The notes: generated by a model not told the origin, from the sequence alone. A DNA stretch of 64,000 nt from Cyanobacterium sp. uoEpiScrs1 (GCF_947331815.1 NZ_OX373462.1:1475376-1539375); one strand, 5' to 3'; positions 1 to 10,588 are shown, counted from the stretch's first letter. Numbers and translations are program-made.

Positions 1-1654
1 GGTTTAGATTGAGTTGTTGGCTTTGTCCCCATTTGTCCAATGCCTCTAAATTAGGTACAATCAATGCGCCTAAAGCTTTTTGATCTTGACCGACTAACAT
101 AATTTGGTCAATGTAGGAACTACGGGTGCAAGCATCTTCAATAGCTTGTGGTTCAATGTTTTCTCCATTACTCAGAACTATCGTATCTTTGGATCGTCCA
201 GTAATTACTAAGTCCCCCATAGAGGTTAACCATCCTAAGTCACCTGAATTAAGCCAACCGTCATCATTAATAGCTGTTGCAGTAGCTTCTGTTTTTTTGT
301 AGTACCCTTGCATTACTTGAGGTCCTCGAATTAATACAAGTCCTCTTTCTCCTTGAGAAACTGGTTGGCCACTATCAGGGTCAACAATACAAACTTCGGT
401 TTCAGGGATACATTGTCCTGATGATCCGCGTAAGTTGTGACTATGGGTACGAACGTTAGTAACGGGGGAGGTTTCGGTTAATCCATAACCAACTAAAACA
501 GGAATGTTAACAATTTCGTAGAAGGTATCGATATGTCTGGCTAAAGAACCACCTCCACTAACGATAGTTTTAAGATTGCCTCCAACTTCTTGCCGAATTT
601 TACTGTAAATAAGTGTGTCTGCTAACTTATGAAGAGGAGCTAATAAAGCCATTTTAATTTTTGCCAATAAGTATTCTGCATTAGAAGTTTCAAGATGATC
701 CAAACTAAGATTATTGGCAATACGTCGGGACAGAATGTACTTTTCCGAAATGCTCAAGAAAAATTGGATGATTGTTTGTTGAGTAAGATTTTGCTTACGA
801 AATTGTTTTTGAATGCCTTCATAAAGAAACTCCCAAAGACGAGGAACTCCAACCATGTGTTGGGGTTTGAATCGTTTAAGATCAGCCTTAAATGTACGGA
901 TACTAGTGTAGGTTAGTATACAACCCCGGGAAAGAAGAAAATATTCTGCACTACGTTCATAGGCATGCCATGGTGGTAATATAGTAAGAACACGGTCACC
1001 AGGTTGCGGCTGGATAACAGCTTCTAAATAAACCACCTGGTGGAGTAAGTTTCTATGACACAACATGACTCCTTTAGGTTGTCCTGTTGTTCCGGACGTA
1101 TAAATTAGCGTAGCTAGTGTTTCTTTAGTTTGATGGACAGGTTTTAGTGTGGAATGGCTCCCTATTTCCATCAGTTCTTGAAAGTTGAGAGTTTGAATTG
1201 TATTGTCCCAATTTATTTGTTCATCACTCAACAAAATAATGAGTTCAATAGACAATCTATCAAGATCGGACCGGAGTTTAGCTAAAGTTTTTTTGTTTTC
1301 CACAATAAGGATATTACTATCACTATCCTTCAAAATGTAGAGTAATTCATCTTTATCTGCTTGGGAGGAACGTACTGCATTAGCTGCACCGGCCATCATT
1401 GAGCCTTGATCTGCTATAAACCAACGAGGGCTATTATCAGCAAAAAGAGCGACTCGTGAGGGAAATTTTGTTCCTAAACTCTGTAATCCTGCGGCAAAAT
1501 CTTTAATACTTTGGTATAATTGCTCATAGTTTAATGTTATTTTGAACATCCCATGGGGGTCTTCAAGAGCGACAATATCCTTGAATTTTTTTGCAGCTAT
1601 GGGCCAGACTTCGGGCAAGGTATTGAGTAATGAATAGTTTGGTAGATTTGTCAT
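1..1654 (-). CDS. aas: Long-chain acyl-ACP/acyl-CoA synthetase, 3' end outside window
   Basis: ATP-dependent activation of fatty acids by the ANL (AMP-binding) superfamily; cyanobacterial members mainly load free fatty acids onto acyl carrier protein for recycling into lipids. I translated the minus strand from the ATG at 1654 and it stays open to base 1 (551 residues, C-terminus missing; the family is about 640-660 aa). The P-loop YTSGTTGQPKG is at about residues 185-195, GYGLTETSP at 389-397, GWLNSGDLG at 466-474 and GRSKDTIVLSNGENIEP at 486-502, so all core adenylation motifs are present. No signal peptide is seen. The gene is divergent from the sugar transporter across a 1-kb empty spacer. 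The choice of ACP over CoA as acceptor is inferred from cyanobacterial relatives. Confidence 0.9.
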   Translation of the reverse strand, partial: MTNLPNYSLLNTLPEVWPIAAKKFKDIVALEDPHGMFKITLNYEQLYQSIKDFAAGLQSLGTKFPSRVALFADNSPRWFIADQGSMMAGAANAVRSSQADKDELLYILKDSDSNILIVENKKTLAKLRSDLDRLSIELIILLSDEQINWDNTIQTLNFQELMEIGSHSTLKPVHQTKETLATLIYTSGTTGQPKGVMLCHRNLLHQVVYLEAVIQPQPGDRVLTILPPWHAYERSAEYFLLSRGCILTYTSIRTFKADLKRFKPQHMVGVPRLWEFLYEGIQKQFRKQNLTQQTIIQFFLSISEKYILSRRIANNLSLDHLETSNAEYLLAKIKMALLAPLHKLADTLIYSKIRQEVGGNLKTIVSGGGSLARHIDTFYEIVNIPVLVGYGLTETSPVTNVRTHSHNLRGSSGQCIPETEVCIVDPDSGQPVSQGERGLVLIRGPQVMQGYYKKTEATATAINDDGWLNSGDLGWLTSMGDLVITGRSKDTIVLSNGENIEPQAIEDACTRSSYIDQIMLVGQDQKALGALIVPNLEALDKWGQSQQLNLN

Positions 1655-2647
1655 AAAATTTAGCTAACGAAATATTTGTTAGTCAAATGTTAGCTCTTTA
1701 AAGGGTAGTAAACAGTGCACAATTTGTTCAAATATATTGATCATGATATATATGTTGTGTTGGGATGAAAGCTTTAGTTTATATAATAATAAGGACTAGT
1801 ATGAGTATTTTTACTTTACTAATAAACATTAGGTCATTATAAAGCGTTCGTTCTTACCATAAGTTTTAGATGTAAAAAGCTTAACTCGTATGACTCACAT
1901 AAAATCATAAATTTTTACTAATTAATTATCTTTTTGTTTACAATTAGTCTTTGACTATAGTTATTAAACTAAAAAACACATAACTTGAATAAAATCAAGC
2001 AATTTACCTTATTGATAAATTTAACAGAATTTTTAAATAAAATATTATGATAATTATTAAAAAAACGTATTTTAAATAATTATTATAGGCGTATTGAAGC
2101 CTTATTGGTATACAGTTAAGTATAAAAATATAGACCAGTAATATGTAATAGTCAGTGAACGGACTAACGTTATCATTATTTTTAAGTTTATTAGAAGTAG
2201 ATATTATATATCCTTGCAAAACAATACTTTACGTTAGATTTTACAAAAATATTTTCTAAAGTAGTCATTATTGTTTTATCAGGACTAAATAGTTATAAGA
2301 GAATTGGTAAAGGACTACTAGCTATCCAGAGTCTAACCGTAAAAAATAAATATGCAGTATAAAAAATTCAAAAACTAATACGAAACTTGTTATATTAATG
2401 CACACTTTACTATAAATGAGTGGACTGGGGCTTATTTTGAGGCTGTATCTAAAATTTTTGTTATCTATCATAATTAAGAAGTTTAATAACTACAGAATAA
2501 ATTAGCATTATTCAGATATTAGTAAACTTATTTAATTAGCAATAGAGCACTATTCCAGTATTCTGTAAAATACTTTAAACATTAATAAAACAAGATCTAA
2601 AACTATAATCTTATAGTTTGGAATGTCAATAAATTGTCAATCAATCA
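1655..2647. other. AT-rich spacer, nothing recognised
   Basis: Divergent spacer of about 1 kb between the acyl synthetase and the sugar transporter. It must hold both promoters, but no convincing motif stands out. A 71-codon open frame at 2004-2219 (-) is low-complexity Ile/Leu/Tyr-rich translation of AT-rich DNA and is not called. No RNA gene or recognisable pseudogene is seen. Confidence 0.6.
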
Positions 2648-3985
2648 ATGATTAAAGTTAAATCAAGTCAAAAAATATCTTATGACGAAAACAAAATTAA
2701 TAAACAAGTTCAGAGTTTTTGGCAACTTTGGAATATGAATGTTGGACTTTTCGGTATCCAATATGGTTGGGCATTGCAAATGGCTAATACTAGTGCAATT
2801 TATGAGTATTTAGGAGCTGATCCTGAACAGCTCCCCATGTTGTGGTTAGCTGCTCCCTTAAGTGGCTTAATTGCTCAACCCATTATAGGTTATATGAGTG
2901 ACCGAACTTGGGGTCCTTTAGGACGTAGACGACCTTATTTTTTGTTAGGGGCTATTCTTAGTTCTATTGTCCTTGTATTAATGCCTAATTCTTCTAGTTT
3001 ATTGATGGCTGCTGGATTGCTTTGGATCTTGGATACTTCTGTCAATATTAGCATGGAACCTTTTCGAGCTTTTATTACAGATTTACTTCCCCAGAAACAG
3101 CATATCATAGGATTTTCAATGCAAAGTTTTTTTATTGGAGCTGGGGCAGTTATAGCTTCATTATCTCCCTGGATATTAACTCATATATTTCACATGGATG
3201 ATACAAAAAAAGTAGGAATTCCTTTTTCTGTGAAATCGTCTTTTTATATTGGTGCAGCAATTTTTTTAGGAACTGTAATTTGGACAGTAGTAACCACTTC
3301 AGAAACTCCTCCAAGAAACCTAGAAAAAATAAAAAATTTTCAAGAAGGTAAGAGTACTTTAGATAAAGTTACAGAAATTGTTTTGCTAATTAAAGCTATG
3401 CCAACAACGATGAAACAGTTGGCAGTAGTACAATTTTTCACCTGGTTAGGAATTTTTTGTGTATTTCTTTATTTTCCTCCAGCTATTGCTCACCATGTTT
3501 TTGGGGCAGTGAGAGGAGATTCTCAAGTGTATAAAGATGGTATTGAATGGGCAGGAATTTGTATTGCTGTCTACAATGGAGTCTGTATTATTTTTTCTTG
3601 GCTATTACCAACATTAACGGAAATAATCAACCATAAAATTGCTCATTCTTTATGTCTAATCTGTGGAGGAATAGGGTTAATTTCTTTGGTGTTTGTTGAC
3701 CGCCCCTTATTAGTTTTATTTCCAATGATAGGTTTTGGCATTGCTTGGTCAAGTATATTAGCTATTCCCTATTCTATTTTATCTCGAACTTTGACTGGTC
3801 AAAATACAGGATTATATATGGGAATTTTTAATGCTTTTATTGTTCTTCCCCAAATTTTCGCAGCTTTAGGATTAGGTTGGATTATGAAAATATTTTTTAA
3901 TAGTAACTGTTTATTAGTTGTAGTCGTAGGAGGATTTTCTCTATTATTAGCTGCTGTGTTAATATATTTTGTTGAAGAATATTAA
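2648..3985 (+). CDS. MFS transporter, SLC45/GPH-like (probable sugar transporter)
   Basis: Inner-membrane secondary transporter of 445 aa with about 12 hydrophobic segments. The N-terminal FWQLWNMNVGLFGIQYGWAL and the loop 2-3 signature GYMSD..GPLGRRRP (residues 81-96) are those of the SLC45/MFS_2 group, whose known members move sucrose, maltose or glucose, usually with protons. There is no obvious Shine-Dalgarno, but the ATG at 2648 precedes a charged N-terminus of normal length. It stands alone, with AT-rich gaps on both sides. In a host-associated cyanobacterium it could import host sugar; that role and the substrate are inferences. Confidence 0.8.
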   Translation: MIKVKSSQKISYDENKINKQVQSFWQLWNMNVGLFGIQYGWALQMANTSAIYEYLGADPEQLPMLWLAAPLSGLIAQPIIGYMSDRTWGPLGRRRPYFLLGAILSSIVLVLMPNSSSLLMAAGLLWILDTSVNISMEPFRAFITDLLPQKQHIIGFSMQSFFIGAGAVIASLSPWILTHIFHMDDTKKVGIPFSVKSSFYIGAAIFLGTVIWTVVTTSETPPRNLEKIKNFQEGKSTLDKVTEIVLLIKAMPTTMKQLAVVQFFTWLGIFCVFLYFPPAIAHHVFGAVRGDSQVYKDGIEWAGICIAVYNGVCIIFSWLLPTLTEIINHKIAHSLCLICGGIGLISLVFVDRPLLVLFPMIGFGIAWSSILAIPYSILSRTLTGQNTGLYMGIFNAFIVLPQIFAALGLGWIMKIFFNSNCLLVVVVGGFSLLLAAVLIYFVEEY

Positions 3986-5243
3986 CTCTTAGCAATACAT
4001 ACATGCAACTAAAAATTCTATCCCCTTCTTAAGATTTAGTATTTTATATCTTTCATATTACTTATAGTTAACTATTTATAAGGTATAAAGAAGGAACTTA
4101 AGAACGGTGTTAAGTAAATTTTATATAAAGTCACATGGTTCTATAACACGTTATATGATTTTAGTATTTTCTGAGCTTTAAACAGTATTAGAGCACTTAA
4201 TTAAGAATCATAGGAGAAGATTTCAAAACGTTAGATTTATATGCTCCGTTATCAACGATAACGACCAATCTTAATGTTGTCTACCCAGTAAGCTTTTCTT
4301 TGGAGAGCAAAAAATTCCACTGTATCATATATGTCTTAACAAAATATTAGTTAGACTATTTTATAGAATTTTTATTATTATAAATACTTTAAAGAAATAG
4401 ACTAATAGTCAAGTGTATTAATTTATCTGATTATCAGTTTATATAAACTGTTCTCAAATATGCATCTTAAAGTTTATTGATAAAATTTTGCCTAAATACT
4501 TTAGTTTAAATGGCTTATAATTGAACATAAATGTGAACATTTTACAGATTTTATTTGATATGATTTTTCTACCATATTAAGTTTTACACTATACATTTTC
4601 TGGGAAACTATATATAATACTTTCTTATTTAATTATTTAAGTTTAGTCTAGCCTGAACAACTTAATTAAATCAATAACAATTATCATTTCTATCCCTTTG
4701 TTTCTGTTACATTAGAACAATAGGTAAAATATGATTTGTTTTTAACATTATATTTTATTTCAATATTGTATCTGATTCTTAGATAAAAAATTATTGTGTT
4801 CTCTTCTAATCTAAAATTTTTAATAATATTTAGGTGCTTTTAACACTCATATAGATATATGGTTTTTGGTAATTATTGTTAATGTTTTCTTGTATGTTAC
4901 ACATAACTTAATACCGTTGTTTATGTCAATTATTAAATAACTTTTAGAGAAAACTTTTAATATTTTAATGATTTTAAATATTAAAAAATAAAATACAATA
5001 TAAAGACAAATTTAGGGTAAGGTAGACTACTTCAGCATAAAATATATAATTTTATGCTTAAATAACTTTTGTTAATTGAGAAATAGAATAAACACTTTTG
5101 TTCAGTTGTCTGACTAAAGTAATGTAAACTACAAAGAAAAGACTATCGATATGATGTTTTATCCCTATGGAGTTTTCCCCCAACAAGCATGACTTTTAGT
5201 ATAAAGCTACTATTTTCCACCTTTACATAAATTTTGATAAAAC
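3986..5243. other. AT-rich convergent spacer with possible coding remnant
   Basis: A 1.26-kb gap between the sugar transporter (+) and rnhA (-). It contains a 10-bp hairpin at 5034-5058 (arms AGCATAAAAT and its complement, loop ATATA), a 16-bp palindrome at 4435-4450, and one less AT-rich pocket near 4256-4330 whose minus strand reads as a protein-like tail (see findings). Otherwise nothing is recognised. Confidence 0.55.
5034..5058. repeat. Small inverted repeat
   Basis: Perfect 10-bp arms AGCATAAAAT / ATTTTATGCT around a 5-nt loop, about 190 bp past the stop codon of rnhA and 1 kb past the sugar transporter. It is AT-rich and lacks a strong T tract, so it is only a weak terminator candidate. 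Confidence 0.5.
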
Positions 5244-5720
5244 TTACGTTTCATAAACGTAATCAGAGGGAAGATTGGGTTTTTGGGAAGCTTCAACCGC
5301 AAGGTGATCACAATATTCATTTTCTGGGTGTCCTGCATGACCTTTAACCCAAACGAAGTTAACTTCATGCTTTTCGCATAAATCTAATAATTGTTGCCAA
5401 AGATCATGGTTTTTAGCAGATTCTTTTTTGTTACGTTTCCAATTGTTAGCTCGCCACTTTTTCGCCCATCCTTTAGTAATAGCATCAACTAAGTAGCGAG
5501 AGTCAGTATAAAGGGTAACATTACATTTAGTGTTAAGAGTTTCTAGTCCAACAATTGCGGCCATCATTTCCATACGATTATTGGTAGTTAAACGAAAGCC
5601 TCCTGATAATTCTTTTCGGTATTCATTGTAAATCAAAAGAGTTCCATAGCCTCCTGCACCAGGATTTCCTGAACAAGCTCCATCTGTGTAAATTAAAACT
5701 TTTTTTAAAGAATCATTCAT
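5244..5720 (-). CDS. rnhA: Ribonuclease HI
   Basis: Endonuclease that cuts the RNA strand of RNA-DNA hybrids, removing primers and R-loops in the cytoplasm. The 158-aa length matches bacterial RNase HI. The carboxylate set is intact: D13 in [12 protein letters not shown]51 in NRMEMMAA, D73 in YTDSRY and D138 in CDHLA, with the catalytic-loop His at about 128 ([11 protein letters not shown]). The ATG at 5720 is followed by a typical short N-terminus. The upstream neighbour amt is on the same strand, but a terminator at 5752-5773 separates them, so rnhA probably has its own promoter. Confidence 0.95.
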   Translation of the reverse strand: MNDSLKKVLIYTDGACSGNPGAGGYGTLLIYNEYRKELSGGFRLTTNNRMEMMAAIVGLETLNTKCNVTLYTDSRYLVDAITKGWAKKWRANNWKRNKKESAKNHDLWQQLLDLCEKHEVNFVWVKGHAGHPENEYCDHLAVEASQKPNLPSDYVYET

Positions 5721-5751
5721 AATTTAATAACTTCTTATATTTAAGAGACTT

Positions 5752-5773
5752 AAAAAAGTCCGCAAAAGCGGAC
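5752..5773 (-). terminator. Rho-independent terminator of amt
   Basis: Read on the minus strand: GTCCGC, loop TTTT, GCGGAC, then six T residues (plus-strand A run at 5752-5757). It lies 33 bp past the amt stop codon and just before the rnhA start, in the right orientation to end the ammonium-transporter transcript. Confidence 0.85.
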
Positions 5774-5805
5774 ATGATTGATATTTGTCTCAAGAAAAAT
5801 TCATA

Positions 5806-7353
5806 TTAACCTCTAGGAGCTGTGTCGACATCAATATCGCTATTGATAATCCTTTTTTGCCTAATAAAATTATCGGATTCTTTAACAAAACCATGATATG
5901 CTTCCATCCCATGTTTAGTAATATCTAGTCCGTTTATTTCCTCCTCTCTGGTAACACGGATGCCCAAAACAGTCTTAAGAACTATCCAGACTACACTACT
6001 AAAAATAATAGTAAAGATTCCAATGGAAAAGATACCAACAATTTGATGAATTAATTGACTAATGCCTCCACCATAAAAAAGACCAACTTTTGTGTTAAAA
6101 AGACCAACCGCCAAAGTTCCCCAAATTCCGTTAACTAAGTGGACAGAAATAGTTCCAACAGGATCATCAATTTTCAAAACAGAATCAAAGAAATCAACAG
6201 AATAGACGATAATAACTCCAGCCACAGCTCCGATAGCAACAGCTCCAAAATAAGATACTCCATCACAACCAGCAGTAATTCCTACTAAACCGGACAGAAC
6301 ACCATTAATTATCATAGAAAGATCGGGTTTGCCATTCTTAAACCAAGCAACTAAAGTAGCTGCTATACCACCACTAGCTGCAGCTAGGTTAGTAGTAACA
6401 GCAATATAAGGCACCATTTCATCAGCTGCCAATTGAGAACCAGAGTTAAACCCGAACCAGCCGATCCAAATAATTAGACAGCCCAGGGTAGCAATACTCA
6501 TATTGTGCCCAGGAATAGTTTGAGGACGACCACCTACATACTTCCCCATTCGAGGACCAAGAACTGCAGATCCAACCAAAGCAGCCCAACCTCCGACGGA
6601 ATGAACTACTGTCGAACCAGCAAAATCTTTAAAGTTACTTAACCAACCACCACCCCAAACCCAATGGCCAGTGACAGAATAAGAGAGTGTTACTAACAAT
6701 AGGCTGAAAATCAAAAAGTCAACAAATTTAACTCGTTCAGCCACAGCACCTGAAACAATAGTGGCTGTAGTTATCGCAAATGCTGCCTGGAACAAAAAGG
6801 TAACCGAAATAGGTAGTCCAGCAGGAAAGGGATCAAGTCCATAGGTAGCAGGATTATTACTACTTACAAACCAACCGCCACCTCCGATAATAGGGTTGTC
6901 TGGACTACCAAACATCAGAGAAAATCCGATTGCCCAATAAGCGATGATTACTAAGGCTAAAATGATAAGATTTCTTGAGAGGGTATTAACGGCATTTTTA
7001 CGATGACAAAAACCTGTTTCGAGCATCCCGAAACCTGCATTCATACAAATGACTAAAATGGAGGCAACTAATACCCAAATAGTATTAAGAGTTCCCTGAA
7101 GGGTTGCGATATTGGCATTAATGTTTTCAATAGTAATTTCGGTAATTTTCGTATCTTGTGCGGCCGTTGCCTTGTGCCAAACGATAACAAGAACGGAAGT
7201 TAAAGGGATACAAGCTAGCCAATAGGAGGACAAAAGATGGGGAGTAAATTTGAATGAGCCCCAATGGGATACATCCCATAAACAAGGAGAAGTCTTAGAA
7301 ACAGCTTTAATCGTTCTTACTGATCGCATTTTAGTTAGTATTCGATGAGACAT
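5806..7353 (-). CDS. amt: Ammonium transporter (Amt family)
   Basis: Amt/Mep/Rh channel for ammonium uptake or retention in the cytoplasmic membrane; 515 aa. An N-terminal hydrophobic stretch (about residues 42-60, ending near TAAQD) resembles the cleavable leader of many Amt proteins, followed by about 11 membrane segments. Family signatures include [11 protein letters not shown], the GGGGWF loop, [11 protein letters not shown] and [11 protein letters not shown]. The ATG at 7353 was kept; Met9 is an alternative. A candidate NtcA site and matching -10 box lie about 35-80 bp upstream. The product is followed by a strong terminator. In a nitrogen-fixing associate this transporter would recapture leaked ammonia; that is an inference. 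Confidence 0.93.
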   Translation of the reverse strand: MSHRILTKMRSVRTIKAVSKTSPCLWDVSHWGSFKFTPHLLSSYWLACIPLTSVLVIVWHKATAAQDTKITEITIENINANIATLQGTLNTIWVLVASILVICMNAGFGMLETGFCHRKNAVNTLSRNLIILALVIIAYWAIGFSLMFGSPDNPIIGGGGWFVSSNNPATYGLDPFPAGLPISVTFLFQAAFAITTATIVSGAVAERVKFVDFLIFSLLLVTLSYSVTGHWVWGGGWLSNFKDFAGSTVVHSVGGWAALVGSAVLGPRMGKYVGGRPQTIPGHNMSIATLGCLIIWIGWFGFNSGSQLAADEMVPYIAVTTNLAAASGGIAATLVAWFKNGKPDLSMIINGVLSGLVGITAGCDGVSYFGAVAIGAVAGVIIVYSVDFFDSVLKIDDPVGTISVHLVNGIWGTLAVGLFNTKVGLFYGGGISQLIHQIVGIFSIGIFTIIFSSVVWIVLKTVLGIRVTREEEINGLDITKHGMEAYHGFVKESDNFIRQKRIINSDIDVDTAPRG

Positions 7354-7388
7354 CTCATTGAGCCAACTTGACTCTATCCATGTCGGAC

Positions 7389-7430
7389 ATGATAGTGAGA
7401 TTGTTCAATAAAATCAGTAAATATTTGTAT
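7389..7430 (-). promoter_or_regulatory. Candidate NtcA-activated promoter of amt
   Basis: On the minus strand ATA-N8-TAC (7417-7430; consensus GTA-N8-TAC, one mismatch) is followed after 22 nt by TATCAT (7389-7394), which fits the TAN3T -10 box at the spacing known for class II NtcA promoters. A start point near 7381 would give a leader of about 30 nt to the amt ATG. This was seen by eye and not scored. Confidence 0.5.
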
Positions 7431-7586
7431 GTTATTACTGCTGCCTTTCTTTGGCCTTATTTTATTATCCAAACTCTAAAATACTACCGACAAATCTTTT
7501 TAATATAGCAGATTAAAATTAGATTTACCTAAATTTATGTTTGACCAACCTGAAAATTGTTATAAATTTTTGACCATAACGAAATC

Positions 7587-8669
7587 ATGAATCAGTCAGA
7601 CTTCGACAAAAAAATAATGCAGCGATGCTTGCAGTTAGCCCAGCAAGGATCAGGACAAACTTCACCAAATCCTTTAGTGGGAGCAGTAATTGTTCAAAAC
7701 TGGGAAATAGTTGGGGAAGGTTTTCACCCAAAAGCAGGAGCTTCTCATGCTGAAATTTTTGCTTTACAGAATGCCCAAGAAAAAGCAAAAGAAGCAACAG
7801 TCTATGTTAATCTCGAACCCTGTAATCATTATGGTCTGACTCCTCCGTGTACAGAGGCTTTGATTAAAGCAGGCGTTAAAAAAGTAGTTATTGGTATGGT
7901 TGATCCTAATCCTTTAGTTTCAGGAAAAGGAATCGAAAAACTCAAACAAAGTGGGATTGAGGTAGTAATTGGAGTAGAAGAAGCCGCTTGTCGTCAGTTG
8001 AATGAAGCCTTTATTTATCGTATTTTACATCAACAACCATTGGGTATTTTAAAGTATGCTATGACTCTCGATGGTAAAATTGCTACGACAACAGGTCATA
8101 GTACTTGGGTAACGGGGAAATCATCACGTCAGTTGGTTCATAAAGTTAGAGCATCCTGTGATGCAGTGGTAGTAGGGGGTAATACAGTACGACAAGATAA
8201 CCCTAATTTAACCACCCATCAGGTAGTGGGATCTAACCCTTTACGAGTGGTAATGAGTCGTAATCTTGATTTACCCCTTCAAGCTAATCTTTGGCAAACA
8301 GATATTGCCCCTACGTTAGTCTTTACAGAAATAAATAGTAATCCTATGTTTCGGAAAAAATTAGGTCATAAAGGAGTCGAAGTAATTGAATTAATGTCCT
8401 TAACTCCATTAGAGGTAATGAAAGTTCTTTACCAAAAAGAATTATCCAGTGTTCTATGGGAATGTGGAGGAACATTAGCAGCGCAAGCGATTGCTGATGG
8501 GGTAATTCAAAAAATTATGGCTTTTATTGCTCCTAAAATTATTGGTGGACCAACAGCTCCTTCGCCAATAGGAGAGTTGGGATTAAAACAGATGAATAAA
8601 GCATTAGAAATACAAAGAATGACTTTAAGTAAAATTGATCAAGATATTTTAATTGAAGGATATTTGTAA
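7587..8669 (+). CDS. ribD: Bifunctional riboflavin biosynthesis protein RibD
   Basis: Catalyses the second and third steps of riboflavin synthesis: deamination of the pyrimidine ring, then NADPH-dependent reduction of the ribosyl chain. Of its 360 aa, residues 1-145 form the deaminase, with the zinc ligands H54 in HAE and C79/C88 in PCNHYGLTPPC, plus the N-terminal TSPNPLVGAV. The reductase domain follows from about residue 150 (ILKYAMTLDGKIAT, VVVGGNTVRQDNP, WECGGTLA). Both domains look complete, and the length is normal. The start ATG is the first in frame. It is divergent from amt, with a short shared control region. Confidence 0.95.
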   Translation: MNQSDFDKKIMQRCLQLAQQGSGQTSPNPLVGAVIVQNWEIVGEGFHPKAGASHAEIFALQNAQEKAKEATVYVNLEPCNHYGLTPPCTEALIKAGVKKVVIGMVDPNPLVSGKGIEKLKQSGIEVVIGVEEAACRQLNEAFIYRILHQQPLGILKYAMTLDGKIATTTGHSTWVTGKSSRQLVHKVRASCDAVVVGGNTVRQDNPNLTTHQVVGSNPLRVVMSRNLDLPLQANLWQTDIAPTLVFTEINSNPMFRKKLGHKGVEVIELMSLTPLEVMKVLYQKELSSVLWECGGTLAAQAIADGVIQKIMAFIAPKIIGGPTAPSPIGELGLKQMNKALEIQRMTLSKIDQDILIEGYL

Positions 8670-9589
8670 ATTGTAAATTAATATTTTATAAATATAGTTA
8701 TTTTGCACTGACTATAGTTAATCATTGATTAATATTTTTTAACTATATTTTTATTTAGCAATTAAAGTAAATTTTAAATTCATATTATACTTTAATTAGG
8801 ATTGAATTCGCTAATAATATCAAGCAAATTTATTTGAATTTTATTGATTATGATCCAAAAAATAGATTAAATATTTACGTTTTTTAAATGATTAATATTT
8901 GTTGTTTCTACAATTTATATCTTGAACTATTCATAATTGTTATGATATAGTTAGTTCATAGTAAAACACAGTAAAAAACTAATACTGTAATACTTTTTGC
9001 TAAAACCAATATATTTTTTTAGAACTTGAAAGTTTTAGAAATATTCTTTATATATATTAAACATAATCTAACGGCAAAAATATAATCATTACAATACTAT
9101 AACAGTATACTCTATAAGTCTGTTTTACTATATAATTAATAGTAATTTTACAATATATTTGTACTATAATATCATCCTTTTTAAGAAGTATTCATTACTT
9201 ATTTATATGGACAGGTTAGTATATTATTTGATATGCTAGTGAACTAAGCTTTTATGTTTAACAACTTAAATTAGTGTTGGCTTTAAAAAGCTGATGTTAT
9301 TAATAGTTTTACATTAAAGTACTTATTATTGATTAGCTAAAAAAATATTTATTCAAAAAATGAACAATTAAAAAAATACAAATAATCGACCAGCACAGAT
9401 GAGACTATATAATATAATTTTTAGTTAGGTTTTGTTTTACAATTTTATATTTTTATTTAATAAACTGTTAACTAATCAATAGATAAGCATAAAGCTACTT
9501 TATAGTGCAGTTTTAATTTTTGCTATCAATATAAACAGCATTATAAAACTTAGATATTTTCAGTTATTAGACTTATTTGAAAATTTACT
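8670..9589. other. AT-rich spacer, nothing recognised
   Basis: About 0.9 kb of very AT-rich sequence after ribD with no terminator, RNA gene, repeat or coding remnant that I can support. Composition becomes visibly less AT-rich after about 9590, where the candidate structured element begins. Confidence 0.6.
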
Positions 9590-9840
9590 CCCTGATGGAG
9601 TAGTCAAAATGTTTCTTTATCAAGAAAATAGTTGTGTAGCAGTATTTTCCAAAATTTGTACAAGGATATCTACTCTATAAAAAATTCTGGTAATGTTTTC
9701 CGTAGAATTCATTATTCTTTGACCAGTGACGGAAGTATAAAAGGAGAGAGGAATATTACCAGAATCTGTCCTTTATCTGTGGCTACACAGATGAGTAGTT
9801 AGAAATATGTAATTTAAAATCTTTTATCCAAAGTAAAGAT
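9590..9840 (+). ncRNA. Candidate structured RNA or leader upstream of rpmG
   Basis: This is a less AT-rich island with several mutually compatible helices: ACTCC/GGAGT hairpin (about 9587-9601), CTACTC (9670-9675) with GAGTAG (9793-9798), ATTCTGGTAAT (about 9683-9693) with ATTACCAGAAT (about 9755-9765), ATCTGTG-GCTA-CACAGAT just before 9793, and AATCTTT/AAAGATT near 9818-9841. It could be a ribosomal-operon leader or an independent small RNA such as 6S RNA. I could not match it to any family; strand and ends are uncertain. Confidence 0.4.
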
Positions 9841-9917
9841 TATCCACTCTTGGCAAATTAAGAGTTAATGTGAGAGAATAGATATTTGTGTTTCAAATTA
9901 AACTGCTAGTATAGATC

Positions 9918-10112
9918 ATGGCTGCTAAGAAAGGAGTACGCATCGTTATTACTTTAGAATGCACTGAGTGTAGGACGAATACAGACAAGCGTTCACCAGG
10001 AGTTTCTCGCTATACCACAAGTAAGAATCGCCGTAATACTACGGGAAGAATGGAAATTAGGAAGTTCTGTCCCCATTGTAATGCTCACACCATACATAAA
10101 GAAATTAAATAA
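9918..10112 (+). CDS. rpmG: 50S ribosomal protein bL33
   Basis: Small protein of the large ribosomal subunit near the tRNA E site; 64 aa, normal for cyanobacteria. It is the zinc-binding (C+) form, with C15/C18 in ECTEC and C51/C54 in FCPHC, and has the basic linker [12 protein letters not shown]. The ATG at 9918 gives the standard MAAKKGVR start. rpsR follows after 43 bp, the usual cyanobacterial rpmG-rpsR pair. A possible folded leader lies upstream. Confidence 0.96.
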   Translation: MAAKKGVRIVITLECTECRTNTDKRSPGVSRYTTSKNRRNTTGRMEIRKFCPHCNAHTIHKEIK

Positions 10113-10155
10113 TCATCAGCTACCGTAAAATCTATAAAAAGTTAAAGCAACAAAA

Positions 10156-10371
10156 ATGAGTTACTATCGTAAGCGTCTTTCTCCCATTTCTCCGAGTCAA
10201 CCGATTGACTACAAAGACACAGAACTCCTAAGAAAGTTCATCACGGAACGAGGAAAAATTTTACCTCGACGGATTACAGGATTGACAGCAAAACAGCAAC
10301 GAGACTTAACTACTGCTGTAAAAAGAGCTAGACTTATTGCTTTGTTACCCTTTGTGAACAAAGAGGCATAA
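10156..10371 (+). CDS. rpsR: 30S ribosomal protein bS18
   Basis: Small-subunit platform protein that pairs with bS6; 71 aa. The core signature ([19 protein letters not shown], then [24 protein letters not shown]) is intact and the length is normal. It is co-directional with rpmG 43 bp upstream and the RNase II-type gene 217 bp downstream, so a single operon is likely, although the spacer before the nuclease is long enough for its own signals. Confidence 0.96.
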   Translation: MSYYRKRLSPISPSQPIDYKDTELLRKFITERGKILPRRITGLTAKQQRDLTTAVKRARLIALLPFVNKEA

Positions 10372-10588
10372 GGTTAAAGCCATCACTCAGAACTTCGTTA
10401 ACTTAAGCAAGAGATAGAGTGGGGCTTAGTCTTCGTTCTACATAACGAAGTTAGTCGACTTGATATAGGAGTAGGCACAGCAAAAAAGATCATACAAATC
10501 TTCCTAAGAATCTATAATTCCATTGATGTTAATTTTGAGCTTAGAAATCATAATCTAAAACTGTCGAGCTAGACTAAATAATAGGAGC

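Noticed and set aside
2004..2219. 71-codon minus-strand frame in the spacer before the sugar transporter
   Set aside because: Low-complexity Ile/Leu/Tyr/Asn composition expected from AT-rich DNA, no ribosome-binding site and no resemblance to a protein family.
9721..9740. GACGGAAGTA resembling the core of the glutamine (glnA) riboswitch
   Set aside because: The flanking CGTTCA/GGAACG helix and the second conserved strand are not present, and the downstream genes are ribosomal, so the match is probably chance.
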